Origin: Treponema maltophilum ATCC 51939
Lineage (GTDB): Bacteria > Spirochaetota > Spirochaetia > Treponematales > Treponemataceae
Length of the DNA stretch: 64,000 bases
Assembly: GCF_000413055.1 (NCBI RefSeq)
Contig: NZ_KE332518.1
Location: forward strand, 2,109,583-2,173,582
Direction of reading: 5' to 3'
The notes under the pieces: model-generated
What the model saw: only the letters and a program-made list of their open reading frames with translations
Databases searched by the model: none
Told to the model about the DNA's origin: nothing
Shown here: piece after piece, positions 35,601-43,554 of the stretch
Layout of the letters: every line of letters begins with the position of its first letter
Numbering within the stretch: the first letter of the stretch is position 1
Position numbers and translations under genes: made by a program

Positions 35601-35901
35601 GTAAACCGTTTACGGGAAAAGGCGCGGACACGGTTTAACAAGGCCGCTAAAACAGCGCGGCCTCGTTAAACGCCGAGTTTCGGAGTGAGGCTCGCACACC
35701 AATGCGGCATTTTCAAAAGTTGATACTTCCTGCAATGCCGCATTTTAAGGAAGGTTTAAAAGCACCGCTCAAATGGCGCGGCGCTTTTAACTTCGAGTTT
35801 CCTCTCGAAAACTCGCGGATATACGTGTGCGCTTACGCGCACGAATTGTCCGGCTCCTAAATCTGAAGATTTACTCGCCGGACAATTTTAAGGAAGATTT
35901 A
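35601..35901. repeat. array of seven or more different hairpins in a gene-free spacer
   Basis: The 316-base gap 35589-35904 has no gene. In order it holds GTAAACcGTTTAC (35601-35613); AGGCCGC/GCGGCCT (35641-35647 and 35657-35663), extended by TTTAAC/GTTAAA; AATGCGGCATT/AATGCCGCATT (35701-35711 and 35734-35744); TTAAAAGC/GCTTTTAA (35756-35763 and 35783-35790); CGAGTTT/AAACTCG (35794-35800 and 35809-35815); GTGCGC/GCGCAC (35827-35832 and 35837-35842); and AATTGTCCGGC/GCCGGACAATT (35844-35854 and 35877-35887). Two of them are followed by the same tail TTTTAAGGAAGRTTTA. The first may serve as the toxin terminator. Confidence 0.75.
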
Positions 35902-35904
35902 TCT

Positions 35905-37812
35905 TCAGTTATTCAATTCGTAAATATTGATAGACTGTACGTTCGGCGTTCTTCCGTCCGCAGAGGCGGGAATCTTTATGGTGCCTGCACGGATTTCATC
36001 CAAAATCTTATCGCGGCCTTCAACGTCGGTATCGAAGCCTATAATCTTCCAGTTGTTATTCACTTTGGGACTGATGACGCCTTTGTCCACATCTTTAACG
36101 TATTTTCCGATTAAGGCACGAATGCGCCCGGCATCCTGCATCGTTTCATACGAATCATAGTACACGTCCTGCGGGGTCGCAAGTTTTAAACTTTGGAGCG
36201 TACCGAAACGGTAGTTGTTTACGGCAAGTTTGTAGACTTTTTTCGGGTCGATGCTCTGCCCTTTTATTTTGACGTTTTTGATTCTGTTGCCGGCTTCCTG
36301 CGAAATGTCGATATCGTAGTCTATGCCTTCGAACATATCATAGTTGTAGCTGCGCACATTCGGGTTAAACGAAATCGTTACGTCGCCTTTTTTCGCCGTA
36401 TTGTAATACGATGCCGACCATTCCATATATTTTAAAAGATTTTCGCCGGTCATATTAACACCCATAAGCGTGTTCGAATATTTATAGATAAAGGCGACGT
36501 CCTTTTTCTTAAAGTCGCCTTTTTTCAAATTCATATCCGAACGGAAAGCCGCCGCCGAAGATATGTCGGCTTTGGTGTAATACAGCTGAACGTTGTTGAT
36601 TAAATCGATGAGGGCCGAATCTTCCAGCTGAATCGTAGGCATGGTCGTAACTTTTTCTTCGCCGGTAATATAGTCCACGCGCGGAACAAAGTCTTCGGTA
36701 ACCTTTCCGACAATTTCGTTTGCATCGGCAACGGAGGTATCGTGCACAAACTCGAATTCTTTTTCCATAACCGTGTCGGGAACGACCTTCGCGGTTTCGC
36801 GGTTTTCGGCCTTTGCGGAAACGACCTTCCACGTATTGTTTTGTTTTTTTACCTTTATTTCGCCGACCGCCAAAGCCCAGCCGTAACAGCCGGGTTCTAT
36901 TATCCATGTTTTATCGCCGTTTTGTCCGTCAACTTCGTTTGCATAGCGGGCGTGTTCGTGTCCGCCGAAAATCAAATCGAATTCGGGAATTTGTTTTGCG
37001 ATTTCGATAACGCCGCCGGTCGAACCGTATTCGCCGTTGCGTCCGAGGTGAAAGGCTCCGACAAGCACGTCGTATTTTCCTTTAAGCGAATCGACGGTTT
37101 CCCGCAAAACGGTGATCGGATCGAGAAATTCCAAACCTTTAAAGTGCGAGGGCGAAGACGCTTCCCACATGGGAATATGCGGCGGCACAAGACCGACGAC
37201 CGCAACGCGCACGCCTTCGATATTAAAAAGCTGATAGGGTAAAACAAAATCGCTGCCGTCTTTTGTGTTTTTGATATTCGCGCTCAGCACCGACCCCTTA
37301 AAATTGCGTATGTTGCGCGTAAGGAATTCTTTTTCAAAATTGAATTCGTGATTTCCCAAAACCCACACGTCGTAATTCATATAGTTGAGCGCTTGAATCA
37401 TCGGGTGCGTTTCAAGATCGTTAAAAAGCTCCGCACTGTTGTCCTGCACGGTATCTCCCACGTCGATTAAAACCGCGTTCGGGTTTTCTTTGCGCAGCTC
37501 CTGAGCGAGCACATAGGTTTTGACAAAGCCCGCACCGGCAACCGCTTCGCAGACGGCATAATCGTATGCATACAGTCTGCCGTGAACGTCGCCCGTTACG
37601 CCGAAACTGAGCGTAACTTCATCGCTTCCCGCCTGCCCTTTTTGAATAAGCGTATGGGTAAGCTTTACCTCATCCGATTGCTTGCCGCGGGCCTTTGCGG
37701 TACGGACCGCAGGCTGTTCCACGCCTTTTGCCGCGCCCTTTGTTTCAACGCAGGAAATAAGCGAAAAAACAACGGCAATAAGTGCAGCAAACCGCAAGAT
37801 TTTCTTTTTCAT
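35905..37812 (-). CDS. lipoprotein 5'-nucleotidase / metallophosphatase (UshA/CpdB family)
   Basis: 635 residues. The signal ends FSLISC, a lipobox with Cys at about residue 21, so the enzyme is anchored in the periplasmic space or outer membrane. The N-terminal metallophosphatase domain has GDVHG, DVGDTVQDN, VLGNHEFNF, and GGHEHARY as metal ligands; the C-terminal 5'-nucleotidase domain begins around residue 400 (VADANEIVGKV). It releases nucleosides from nucleotides or cyclic nucleotides for uptake. The start at 37812 follows AGGAG; an extension to 37968 has no signal character. The gene lies 115 bases downstream of YibE/F. Confidence 0.9.
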   Translation of the reverse strand: MKKKILRFAALIAVVFSLISCVETKGAAKGVEQPAVRTAKARGKQSDEVKLTHTLIQKGQAGSDEVTLSFGVTGDVHGRLYAYDYAVCEAVAGAGFVKTYVLAQELRKENPNAVLIDVGDTVQDNSAELFNDLETHPMIQALNYMNYDVWVLGNHEFNFEKEFLTRNIRNFKGSVLSANIKNTKDGSDFVLPYQLFNIEGVRVAVVGLVPPHIPMWEASSPSHFKGLEFLDPITVLRETVDSLKGKYDVLVGAFHLGRNGEYGSTGGVIEIAKQIPEFDLIFGGHEHARYANEVDGQNGDKTWIIEPGCYGWALAVGEIKVKKQNNTWKVVSAKAENRETAKVVPDTVMEKEFEFVHDTSVADANEIVGKVTEDFVPRVDYITGEEKVTTMPTIQLEDSALIDLINNVQLYYTKADISSAAAFRSDMNLKKGDFKKKDVAFIYKYSNTLMGVNMTGENLLKYMEWSASYYNTAKKGDVTISFNPNVRSYNYDMFEGIDYDIDISQEAGNRIKNVKIKGQSIDPKKVYKLAVNNYRFGTLQSLKLATPQDVYYDSYETMQDAGRIRALIGKYVKDVDKGVISPKVNNNWKIIGFDTDVEGRDKILDEIRAGTIKIPASADGRTPNVQSINIYELNN

Positions 37813-37927
37813 TTTGAAGTCTCCTGATAAAAATTTTACAAGACAGCGTACGCTGCCGAAAAAACCGGCGCTTGCCAGATACGCCGACTCTTTTAACCGA
37901 CACCCTGTGCGGGAGTAAAACCCGCAA

Positions 37928-39052
37928 TTACCGCCCGCGCGGGCGCTTAAGCACAAAAACGGAAGCAAGCGCCGTACACGGAACGGACGCGATAATGCCG
38001 ATGCTCCCCGAAATGCCGTGCATAATTTCTATAACAATGCGCGGTATATTGATAAACTGCATAAAGCTCATGCCGTAGCCCCAAATCATCATAACCAAGG
38101 GAAGGGACGTGCCCGCAAAAGCCAAAATAAGCGTATTGCTCATCGTTCCGGTAATATCTTTTCCGACGGTGAGGCCGGACATAAAAAGCTCTTTTTTGCT
38201 CAAGCGCGGGTTTGCGCTTGCGATTTCCTGAACCGAAGATGCGATGGACATGCTCACGTCCATGACCGCTCCGAGAGAGGCGATCAAAACCGAAGTGAAC
38301 AAAAGTCCGTCGAGCCGCAAAGCGTAATCGGGCGCCAAATTGAGAAGTTGTTCCCCTCCTTCCATATTTACACCCGAAAGCTGCGCCGAATAAGACACGA
38401 TCGCCGAAATTATGCCGGCAATCGTAACGCCGCATACGGTGCCGACTATGGCGCAATACGTTTTGCGCGTAAAGCCGCCGATTAAAATAAAGCTTACAAT
38501 CGTCATAACCGACACAAGAAAAATCGAAACGGGTACCGGTGCAAGCCCCGCAAACAAAGCGGGAATTAAAACGGTAACGATAAGTACGCAGGTAAACACC
38601 AGAGCCAAAGAGGACTTGAGCCCTTGTGCGCGGCCGAGAATAAGCAGCGCCGCAAAAAACAGTCCCGCCAAAACATAGACATGGGTGTCGCGCTTCAGAT
38701 TGTACAGCCACACGGCCGTTTTGCCGTCGCTTTCGCGCAGCGTAAAAATCGCTTTAAGGCCCCTGTATGCGTAGGTACTGTGCAAACTGCTCAAGGTATT
38801 GTATATGTCGAATTCCCGATTTTTGTACGTTCCTTCAAGGATTTTGACGCGCAGTTTTTGCGTTCCGCGGAATTTTCCCCTCACGGCGGGGTCGGGGAAA
38901 AGATCTTCTTCCAACACTTCTTCCACAACACCGGCGGCGAATTCCTGCGTGAACACGGGTTTCGGCTTGAGTTTACTTGAAATTTTCGGCATAAAAATGC
39001 ACAGGAGTGCCGTAACAATCAATACCGCACCCGCAAAAACTTTTTCACGCAT
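37928..39052 (-). CDS. YibE/F-family membrane protein
   Basis: A 374-residue membrane protein with an N-terminal anchor, a soluble part to residue 125, and about seven helices after LYNLKRDTHVYVLAGLFFAA. Family marks include VVVTVLIPALFAGL-like helix, GGFTRKTYCAIVGTV and SLGAVMDVSMSIASSVQEI. The family (DUF/COG5438) is conserved in Firmicutes and spirochaetes and of unknown transport role. The Met at 39052 is preceded by a good promoter but no Shine-Dalgarno. It stands directly before the 5'-nucleotidase and may be co-transcribed. Confidence 0.87.
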   Translation of the reverse strand: MREKVFAGAVLIVTALLCIFMPKISSKLKPKPVFTQEFAAGVVEEVLEEDLFPDPAVRGKFRGTQKLRVKILEGTYKNREFDIYNTLSSLHSTYAYRGLKAIFTLRESDGKTAVWLYNLKRDTHVYVLAGLFFAALLILGRAQGLKSSLALVFTCVLIVTVLIPALFAGLAPVPVSIFLVSVMTIVSFILIGGFTRKTYCAIVGTVCGVTIAGIISAIVSYSAQLSGVNMEGGEQLLNLAPDYALRLDGLLFTSVLIASLGAVMDVSMSIASSVQEIASANPRLSKKELFMSGLTVGKDITGTMSNTLILAFAGTSLPLVMMIWGYGMSFMQFINIPRIVIEIMHGISGSIGIIASVPCTALASVFVLKRPRGR

Positions 39053-39065
39053 GTTTTCCGATTGG

Positions 39066-39095
39066 ATTATAAACCCTGATTTGCCGCGCCGTCAA
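39066..39095 (-). promoter_or_regulatory. promoter of the YibE/F gene
   Basis: Minus-strand TTGACG (39090-39095), 18-base spacer, TATAAT (39066-39071). The start codon is 13 bases downstream, so the leader is at most about seven bases. Confidence 0.72.
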
Positions 39096-39170
39096 CCGTT
39101 AGTTTTTACTTATATTTTGTTGTTATAACCACTTACTTTTTGCACGCATTTCGGGTATATTCAGTTCATT

Positions 39171-40448
39171 ATGAACGCATATTTTAACATGAACGATACG
39201 GTTTTCGATATAACCGAAAAATATCCCGATGTAATTCCTTATTTGGTACAAAAAGGCTTTACGCCGCTGGCGAATCCGGCGATGCGCGAACTTATGGCCA
39301 AGCAAATAAGCCTTCAAACGGCGCTTTTATCGCGCGGCCTCGATACGGCACAGTGCGAAAAAGAGATTGTCGCGGTAATCGAAAAAACAGCCGAAGAGGC
39401 GGAAAACCGCGATTCTTCGCTGTGTACGACGCCGCACGTATCCGGCGGAAGCCCGGATGACGACAAAAAGAAAATCCGCATAGAAGGTGTTTTGCCCTGC
39501 CCCATCCGCATTCCGCTGCTCGAAGACTTTCAGGAATTTTACGCACAGTACGAAAAAGAGCATAAAAACGATCCTGAAACTGCGGATTATTCGGTAAGTT
39601 ACGACTTACGTTCGGCCAATTTGGGCATCGATTGGATTATCGAACAGGCGAAAACGGGCAAAAAAGAAAACCTGCCGGACATTTTGCTTTCGGCGGGCTT
39701 CGACCTTTTTTTCGACAAAAAGCTTATGGGCGCCTTTATCGACAACAAAGAATTCAACTGCTCGGTCGAAACGATGAATAAGGATTTTTGCAACGACTAC
39801 ATCGATTTACGCGACGGCAAAAAAAATTACGCGATTATCGGCGTAGTGCCCGCCGTTATGGTAGTAAATACGGCCGTGCTGAACGGCAAAAAAGTGCCGC
39901 AAACGTGGGCGGATTTGGTATCCGGCGAATACGAACATTCGTTGTCGCTGCCGTTCAGGGACTTGGATTTATTCAATTCGGTGCTGCTGCACATTTATGC
40001 AAAGTTCGGCTCGGAGGGTGTAACGAATCTTGCAAAAGCGTGCCGGGAATTCTTGCATCCGGCGCAAATGGTAAAAAAGAGCAACTCGGCAGGCAGCGGA
40101 AAGCCGGCAATAAGCATCACGCCGTACTTTTTTTCGAAAATGATAAAAGACAATCCGAATATGCAAATTGTGTGGCCGAAAGACGGCGCGATTATCGTTC
40201 CGATATTCATGCTCGTAAAAAAGGAAACGGAGGCCGTTACCAAGCCCTTCGCCGACTTTTTTCTTTCCGAGCGAGCGGGAAACGTCTTTGCGCGCAACGG
40301 TTACTTTCCGTCAACGAACGCGCAAGTGGACAATCAACTGGACAAAGACAAAAAATTCCTGTGGCTGGGCTGGGACTTTATTTACAAAAACGACATCGGA
40401 AGTCTTTTACAAAAGCTCCGGCACGATTTTGAAGCCGCATCGATATAA
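39171..40448 (+). CDS. binding-protein-like protein without signal peptide, with N-terminal DUF1858-like domain
   Basis: 425 residues. Residues 7-70 (TVFDITEKYPDVIPYLVQKG, then PAMRELMAKQISLQTALLSRGL) resemble DUF1858, a small cytoplasmic domain often attached to redox or metal proteins. Residues about 105-425 match solute-binding proteins of the Fe3+/FbpA type: IRIPLLEDFQEFYAQYEKEH, DILLSAGFDLFFDK, KVPQTWADLVSGEYEHSLSL, and SERAGNVFARNGYFPS. There is no signal peptide or lipobox at all, and the hydrophilic N-terminus makes secretion unlikely. A -10 TATATT ends nine bases before the ATG. It is the first gene of a tight three-gene operon with a GTPase and an ABC ATPase. A cytoplasmic metal or cofactor carrier is my inference. 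Confidence 0.75.
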   Translation: MNAYFNMNDTVFDITEKYPDVIPYLVQKGFTPLANPAMRELMAKQISLQTALLSRGLDTAQCEKEIVAVIEKTAEEAENRDSSLCTTPHVSGGSPDDDKKKIRIEGVLPCPIRIPLLEDFQEFYAQYEKEHKNDPETADYSVSYDLRSANLGIDWIIEQAKTGKKENLPDILLSAGFDLFFDKKLMGAFIDNKEFNCSVETMNKDFCNDYIDLRDGKKNYAIIGVVPAVMVVNTAVLNGKKVPQTWADLVSGEYEHSLSLPFRDLDLFNSVLLHIYAKFGSEGVTNLAKACREFLHPAQMVKKSNSAGSGKPAISITPYFFSKMIKDNPNMQIVWPKDGAIIVPIFMLVKKETEAVTKPFADFFLSERAGNVFARNGYFPSTNAQVDNQLDKDKKFLWLGWDFIYKNDIGSLLQKLRHDFEAASI

Positions 40449-40472
40449 GGGAAAATCGGAGATAAAATCACT

Positions 40473-41177
40473 ATGAACCTTGTTATAGTATCGGGGCCGC
40501 CGTCTTCGGGCAAAACGAGCGTTATCCTGAAAACTGCCGAAGCGCTCAAAGAACAAAACATTCGCCCCGGCGTCGTAAAATTCGACTGTTTGTATACGGA
40601 CGACGATGTACTGTACAAAAAAGCCGGCATTCCCGTACAAAAAGGGATTTCCGGTTCGCTGTGCCCCGATCATTTTTTCGTATCGAATATTGAAGAAACG
40701 GTGCAGTGGGGCGCGGGTGAAAATCTGGATTTATTGATAACCGAATCGGCCGGCTTATGCAACCGCTGTTCGCCGTACATAAAAGATATTTTAGGCATTT
40801 GCGTTATAGACAATCTTTCGGGAATCAATACGCCGAAAAAAATCGGCCCGCTTTTAAAAGCCGCCGATATAGTCGTTATTACCAAAGGCGATATCGTATC
40901 GCAAGCCGAACGCGAAGTGTTCGCCGCAAAGGTAAACACGGTAAATCCGCGCGCGATTATCATGCACGTCAACGGCCTGACCGGACAGGGCGCATTCGAG
41001 CTGAGCACACTTTTATTGCGCAAAGAGCGCGACATAAAATCGGTGCAGGGCATGGAGCTGCGCTTTCCGATGCCGTCGGCGCTGTGTTCGTACTGTTTGG
41101 GCGAAACGCGCATCGGCGACAACTTTCAGCTGGGCAATATACGCAAAATGAAAATTACGGGAAACAATAATGAATGA
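40473..41177 (+). CDS. HypB/UreG/CobW-type SIMIBI GTPase with two cysteine pairs
   Basis: A 234-residue P-loop protein. Walker A is GPPSSGKTS (8-16), Switch region LLITESAGLC (87-96), and guanine specificity TKGD (137-140), with a C-terminal NGLTGQGAFELSTLL helix as in UreG and HypB. Two cysteine pairs, C96xxC99 (CNRC) and C205xxC208 (CSYC), are placed to bind a metal. SIMIBI GTPases of this group insert nickel or other metals into enzymes. The ATG follows CGGAGA. The end overlaps the next gene by eight bases. Which metalloenzyme it serves cannot be told from here. Confidence 0.78.
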   Translation: MNLVIVSGPPSSGKTSVILKTAEALKEQNIRPGVVKFDCLYTDDDVLYKKAGIPVQKGISGSLCPDHFFVSNIEETVQWGAGENLDLLITESAGLCNRCSPYIKDILGICVIDNLSGINTPKKIGPLLKAADIVVITKGDIVSQAEREVFAAKVNTVNPRAIIMHVNGLTGQGAFELSTLLLRKERDIKSVQGMELRFPMPSALCSYCLGETRIGDNFQLGNIRKMKITGNNNE

Positions 41178-42234
41178 AAATACGCAAAACGGCTTTGAAT
41201 TAAAAAATGCCGACGAAGAAAGCCGCGCGCTTTCCCAAAAAACAATAGCCGCTCTTTTGGCCGAATATCCGTTCGTCGAGGACTTTTTTGTCCAAAACCG
41301 GCTGAACGAATTGGGAATCTTTGAGCATAAAAATCTGACCTTTGCCGATTTTTTGGCTTCGGTTTCCGAAGAAAGATCCGAAGAAGAAGCCCTGCACAAG
41401 CAGGAACTCTACGATTCGTTTTTCGACTTTATCATTCAGATGAAGAATTTTTTGAATCCGGACGATTCCCAAGGCGTGCGCAGTATGACCATTTTGCCCG
41501 GCACCGATAAATCCGGCGCAAACGAAAACTTTACGAAAATCGAGCTGTACACGTCGCAGATAATTTCGATTGTCGGCCCGACCGGTTCGGGAAAGTCGCG
41601 CCTTTTGGCCGATATCGAATGGGCTGCGCAAAAAGACACGCCGACAAACAGAACCGTATTGATAAACGGCAAACTGCCGGATAAATCGATCCGCTTTTCG
41701 GCAAACAACAAGCTGGTTGCGCAGCTTTCGCAAAACATGAATTTTATTATGGATTTGTCGGTCGAAGAATTTCTGCGCCTGCACGCCGAAAGCCGCTTAA
41801 TCCAAAACAAGGACGATGCCGTGCGTAATATTATCGATGCGGCGAATAAGCTTGCCGGAGAACGTTTTAACCCGCACACGGCGGTTACCGCTTTGAGCGG
41901 GGGGCAGTCGCGCGCGCTTATGATTGCCGACACGGCGATTTTAAGTTCTTCGCCGATAGTCCTTATCGACGAAATAGAAAACGCCGGCATCGACCGCAGA
42001 AAGGCGCTGGAACTTTTGGTTTCGAAAGAAAAAATCGTCCTTATGGCAACCCACGATCCGGCGCTCGCGCTTTATGCCGACCGGCGCATTGTCATAAAAA
42101 ACGGCGGCATCAGCGCCGTCATCGAAACATCCGCGCAGGAAAAAGAAATCCTGAAAGAACTCGAACAAACCGACGAAAAAATCCAAGCCATGCGCACCAA
42201 ACTGCGCTCGGGAGAACGGTTAACGGAGTTTTGA
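41170..42234 (+). CDS. soluble ABC-type ATPase with N-terminal DUF1858-like region
   Basis: A 354-residue ABC ATPase. The nucleotide domain has Walker A GPTGSGKS at 136-143, signature LSGGQSRALM, Walker B IVLIDEIENAG and H-loop ATHDPA. The Walker B Glu (DEIEN) is retained. The first 70 residues (IAALLAEYPFVEDFFVQNRL, then LTFADFLASVSEE) resemble the same small domain seen at the start of the first gene. No membrane segment exists in it, and no permease gene is in the operon. It ends at 42234 with convergent neighbour. Overlap of 8 bases with the GTPase shows coupling. Function unknown; a power unit for a cytoplasmic cofactor system is proposed. Confidence 0.75.
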   Translation: MNENTQNGFELKNADEESRALSQKTIAALLAEYPFVEDFFVQNRLNELGIFEHKNLTFADFLASVSEERSEEEALHKQELYDSFFDFIIQMKNFLNPDDSQGVRSMTILPGTDKSGANENFTKIELYTSQIISIVGPTGSGKSRLLADIEWAAQKDTPTNRTVLINGKLPDKSIRFSANNKLVAQLSQNMNFIMDLSVEEFLRLHAESRLIQNKDDAVRNIIDAANKLAGERFNPHTAVTALSGGQSRALMIADTAILSSSPIVLIDEIENAGIDRRKALELLVSKEKIVLMATHDPALALYADRRIVIKNGGISAVIETSAQEKEILKELEQTDEKIQAMRTKLRSGERLTEF

Positions 42235-42260
42235 AAGCGCCCGCCTTCTTTCACCGGCTT

Positions 42261-43046
42261 TTATTTCCACGGGAAGATAAAGCTTTTGAAGTCGCGGGGA
42301 CCTAAGGTTTCTTTGTCTTCGGCAAGAAGCTCGTCCCAAGGGATGCGGCGGCGGGCATCTTTGCGGGAAAGGCCGCTTTGGGTTTCGAGCCAATCGTATT
42401 TGTACATTCTAAGGCGCAGCGCATTGTTGTACGCCAAAATGACTCCCGAAACGCCGGGCGCAATAAAACCCAAAAAGGCCGACAGGGCAAAAATCGCGCA
42501 TGCATAGACGAACATAAAAATCGAAAATCCCGTGTTATCGAAAAAAAGGATAAAACATTTTTTTATATTTTTTCGGATGCCGCCTCCGAAGTACGAATAC
42601 AGGGGCATAAACCACTGCAGCGACAAAACGGCAATGACAAGCACCCAAAAAATCACGGAGCCTAAAAGAAGACCGATAAGGTTTCCCATGCTGAAATAAA
42701 ACGGAAGCGCTACGGCCGCCATAAACACAAGAACGGCAATAAGCAAGCCGAAGGCGGCGGCGCTTTTCCATACGCTCAAAAAGGCCGCAAACGTTTCTTT
42801 TACGGTAACCGATTTAAAATCGGCCAATTGTTTTGACGCGCCGCTGACGGCAAAAAGCGGTACGCACAGCGCGCAAACGAATACGAGCGCACAGCACAGC
42901 GAAAGCGGCACCGAAATACCGGCAAGGGACGACACGGCAAAAAACGCAAGCGCGCACAAGCCGAGTATAATCAAGTTGAACAAGGCTAAAAACAAAAGAT
43001 TGTCCCAGCCGTCGCAAAAATTCTTTTTAAGGAAAAACCAAATCAT
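42261..43046 (-). CDS. conserved multi-spanning membrane protein
   Basis: A 261-residue protein with about five or six membrane segments, resembling the DUF624/YesL type in size and in the closing cytoplasmic tail (RLRMYKYDWLETQSGLSRKD). I see no catalytic motif and no ABC-permease EAA loop. It lies on the strand opposite to the three-gene operon at 39.2-42.2 kb, with its own promoter, and diverges from the MarR gene. It therefore is not an obvious permease of that operon. Function unknown. Confidence 0.72.
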   Translation of the reverse strand: MIWFFLKKNFCDGWDNLLFLALFNLIILGLCALAFFAVSSLAGISVPLSLCCALVFVCALCVPLFAVSGASKQLADFKSVTVKETFAAFLSVWKSAAAFGLLIAVLVFMAAVALPFYFSMGNLIGLLLGSVIFWVLVIAVLSLQWFMPLYSYFGGGIRKNIKKCFILFFDNTGFSIFMFVYACAIFALSAFLGFIAPGVSGVILAYNNALRLRMYKYDWLETQSGLSRKDARRRIPWDELLAEDKETLGPRDFKSFIFPWK

Positions 43047-43052
43047 GGTATT

Positions 43053-43081
43053 AATGTACGAAAATATTACCCGCTAGTCAA
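43053..43081 (-). promoter_or_regulatory. promoter of the membrane protein gene, leaderless spacing
   Basis: Minus-strand TTGACT (43076-43081), 17 bases, TACATT (43053-43058), then six bases AATACC and the ATG at 43046. The -35 occupies the same bases as the -35 of the divergent MarR gene. Confidence 0.65.
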
Positions 43082-43103
43082 TGCGGAACACGGATGATAT
43101 ACT
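43075..43103 (+). promoter_or_regulatory. promoter of the marR gene, leaderless spacing
   Basis: TAGTCA (43075-43080), 17 bases, TATACT (43098-43103), then six bases GCTTGC and the GTG at 43110. Its -35 overlaps that of the divergent promoter, so the two probably exclude each other. Confidence 0.6.
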
Positions 43104-43109
43104 GCTTGC

Positions 43110-43544
43110 GTGGACAAAGATGTAAACAACGTATCGTCGCTTTTATCGAAAATTTCGAACGATATTTCCGTTTATTTAAACGGAAAATTGGTCGAGCAGG
43201 GTTTTTCCGGCATCGGTTCATCGCACGGATTTATTTTATACCGGCTTGCGCAAAACGGCCGGATGACAATGGGCGAAATCGCCCGCTGCATTCATAAAGA
43301 CAAATCGACTACAACTTTTCTTATAAAAAAACTCGAAAAGGAAGGCTACATACAAAGACAGCGCAGCGAAAACGACAGCCGCATAACCTTTATTTTTTTA
43401 ACCGAAAAAGGCGAAGCATACACCGATGCGACCGAAGCGATTTCGCACTCGCTTATAGATACCTGTTATACGGGTTTTTCCGATGCCGAAAAACAAACGC
43501 TTTTTTCTCTTTTGCGCCGCGTCGAAAAAAATTTTGCCGGCTGA
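43110..43544 (+). CDS. MarR-family transcriptional regulator
   Basis: A 144-residue winged-helix regulator. MTMGEIARCIHKDKSTTTFLI is the helix-turn-helix and GYIQRQRSENDSRITFIFLT is the wing with the conserved Asp-Ser-Arg. It probably controls itself and the divergent membrane protein through the shared promoter region. The GTG start has no ribosome site; the transcript is predicted to be leaderless. It ends 10 bases before the convergent phosphofructokinase gene. Confidence 0.92.
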   Translation: MDKDVNNVSSLLSKISNDISVYLNGKLVEQGFSGIGSSHGFILYRLAQNGRMTMGEIARCIHKDKSTTTFLIKKLEKEGYIQRQRSENDSRITFIFLTEKGEAYTDATEAISHSLIDTCYTGFSDAEKQTLFSLLRRVEKNFAG

Positions 43545-43554
43545 AAATCGCCGC

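Noticed and set aside
35589-35904. CRISPR array
   Set aside because: The hairpins differ in sequence and there are no equal-length repeats or spacers and no cas genes.
38000-38700. Arg/Tyr-rich minus-strand frame inside the YibE/F gene
   Set aside because: It is a shifted reading of the same strand with an unnatural composition and no ribosome site.
42261-43046. Membrane protein as the missing permease of the 39.2-42.2 kb trio
   Set aside because: It is on the opposite strand with its own promoter and lacks the cytoplasmic EAA-type coupling loop; proximity alone is not enough.
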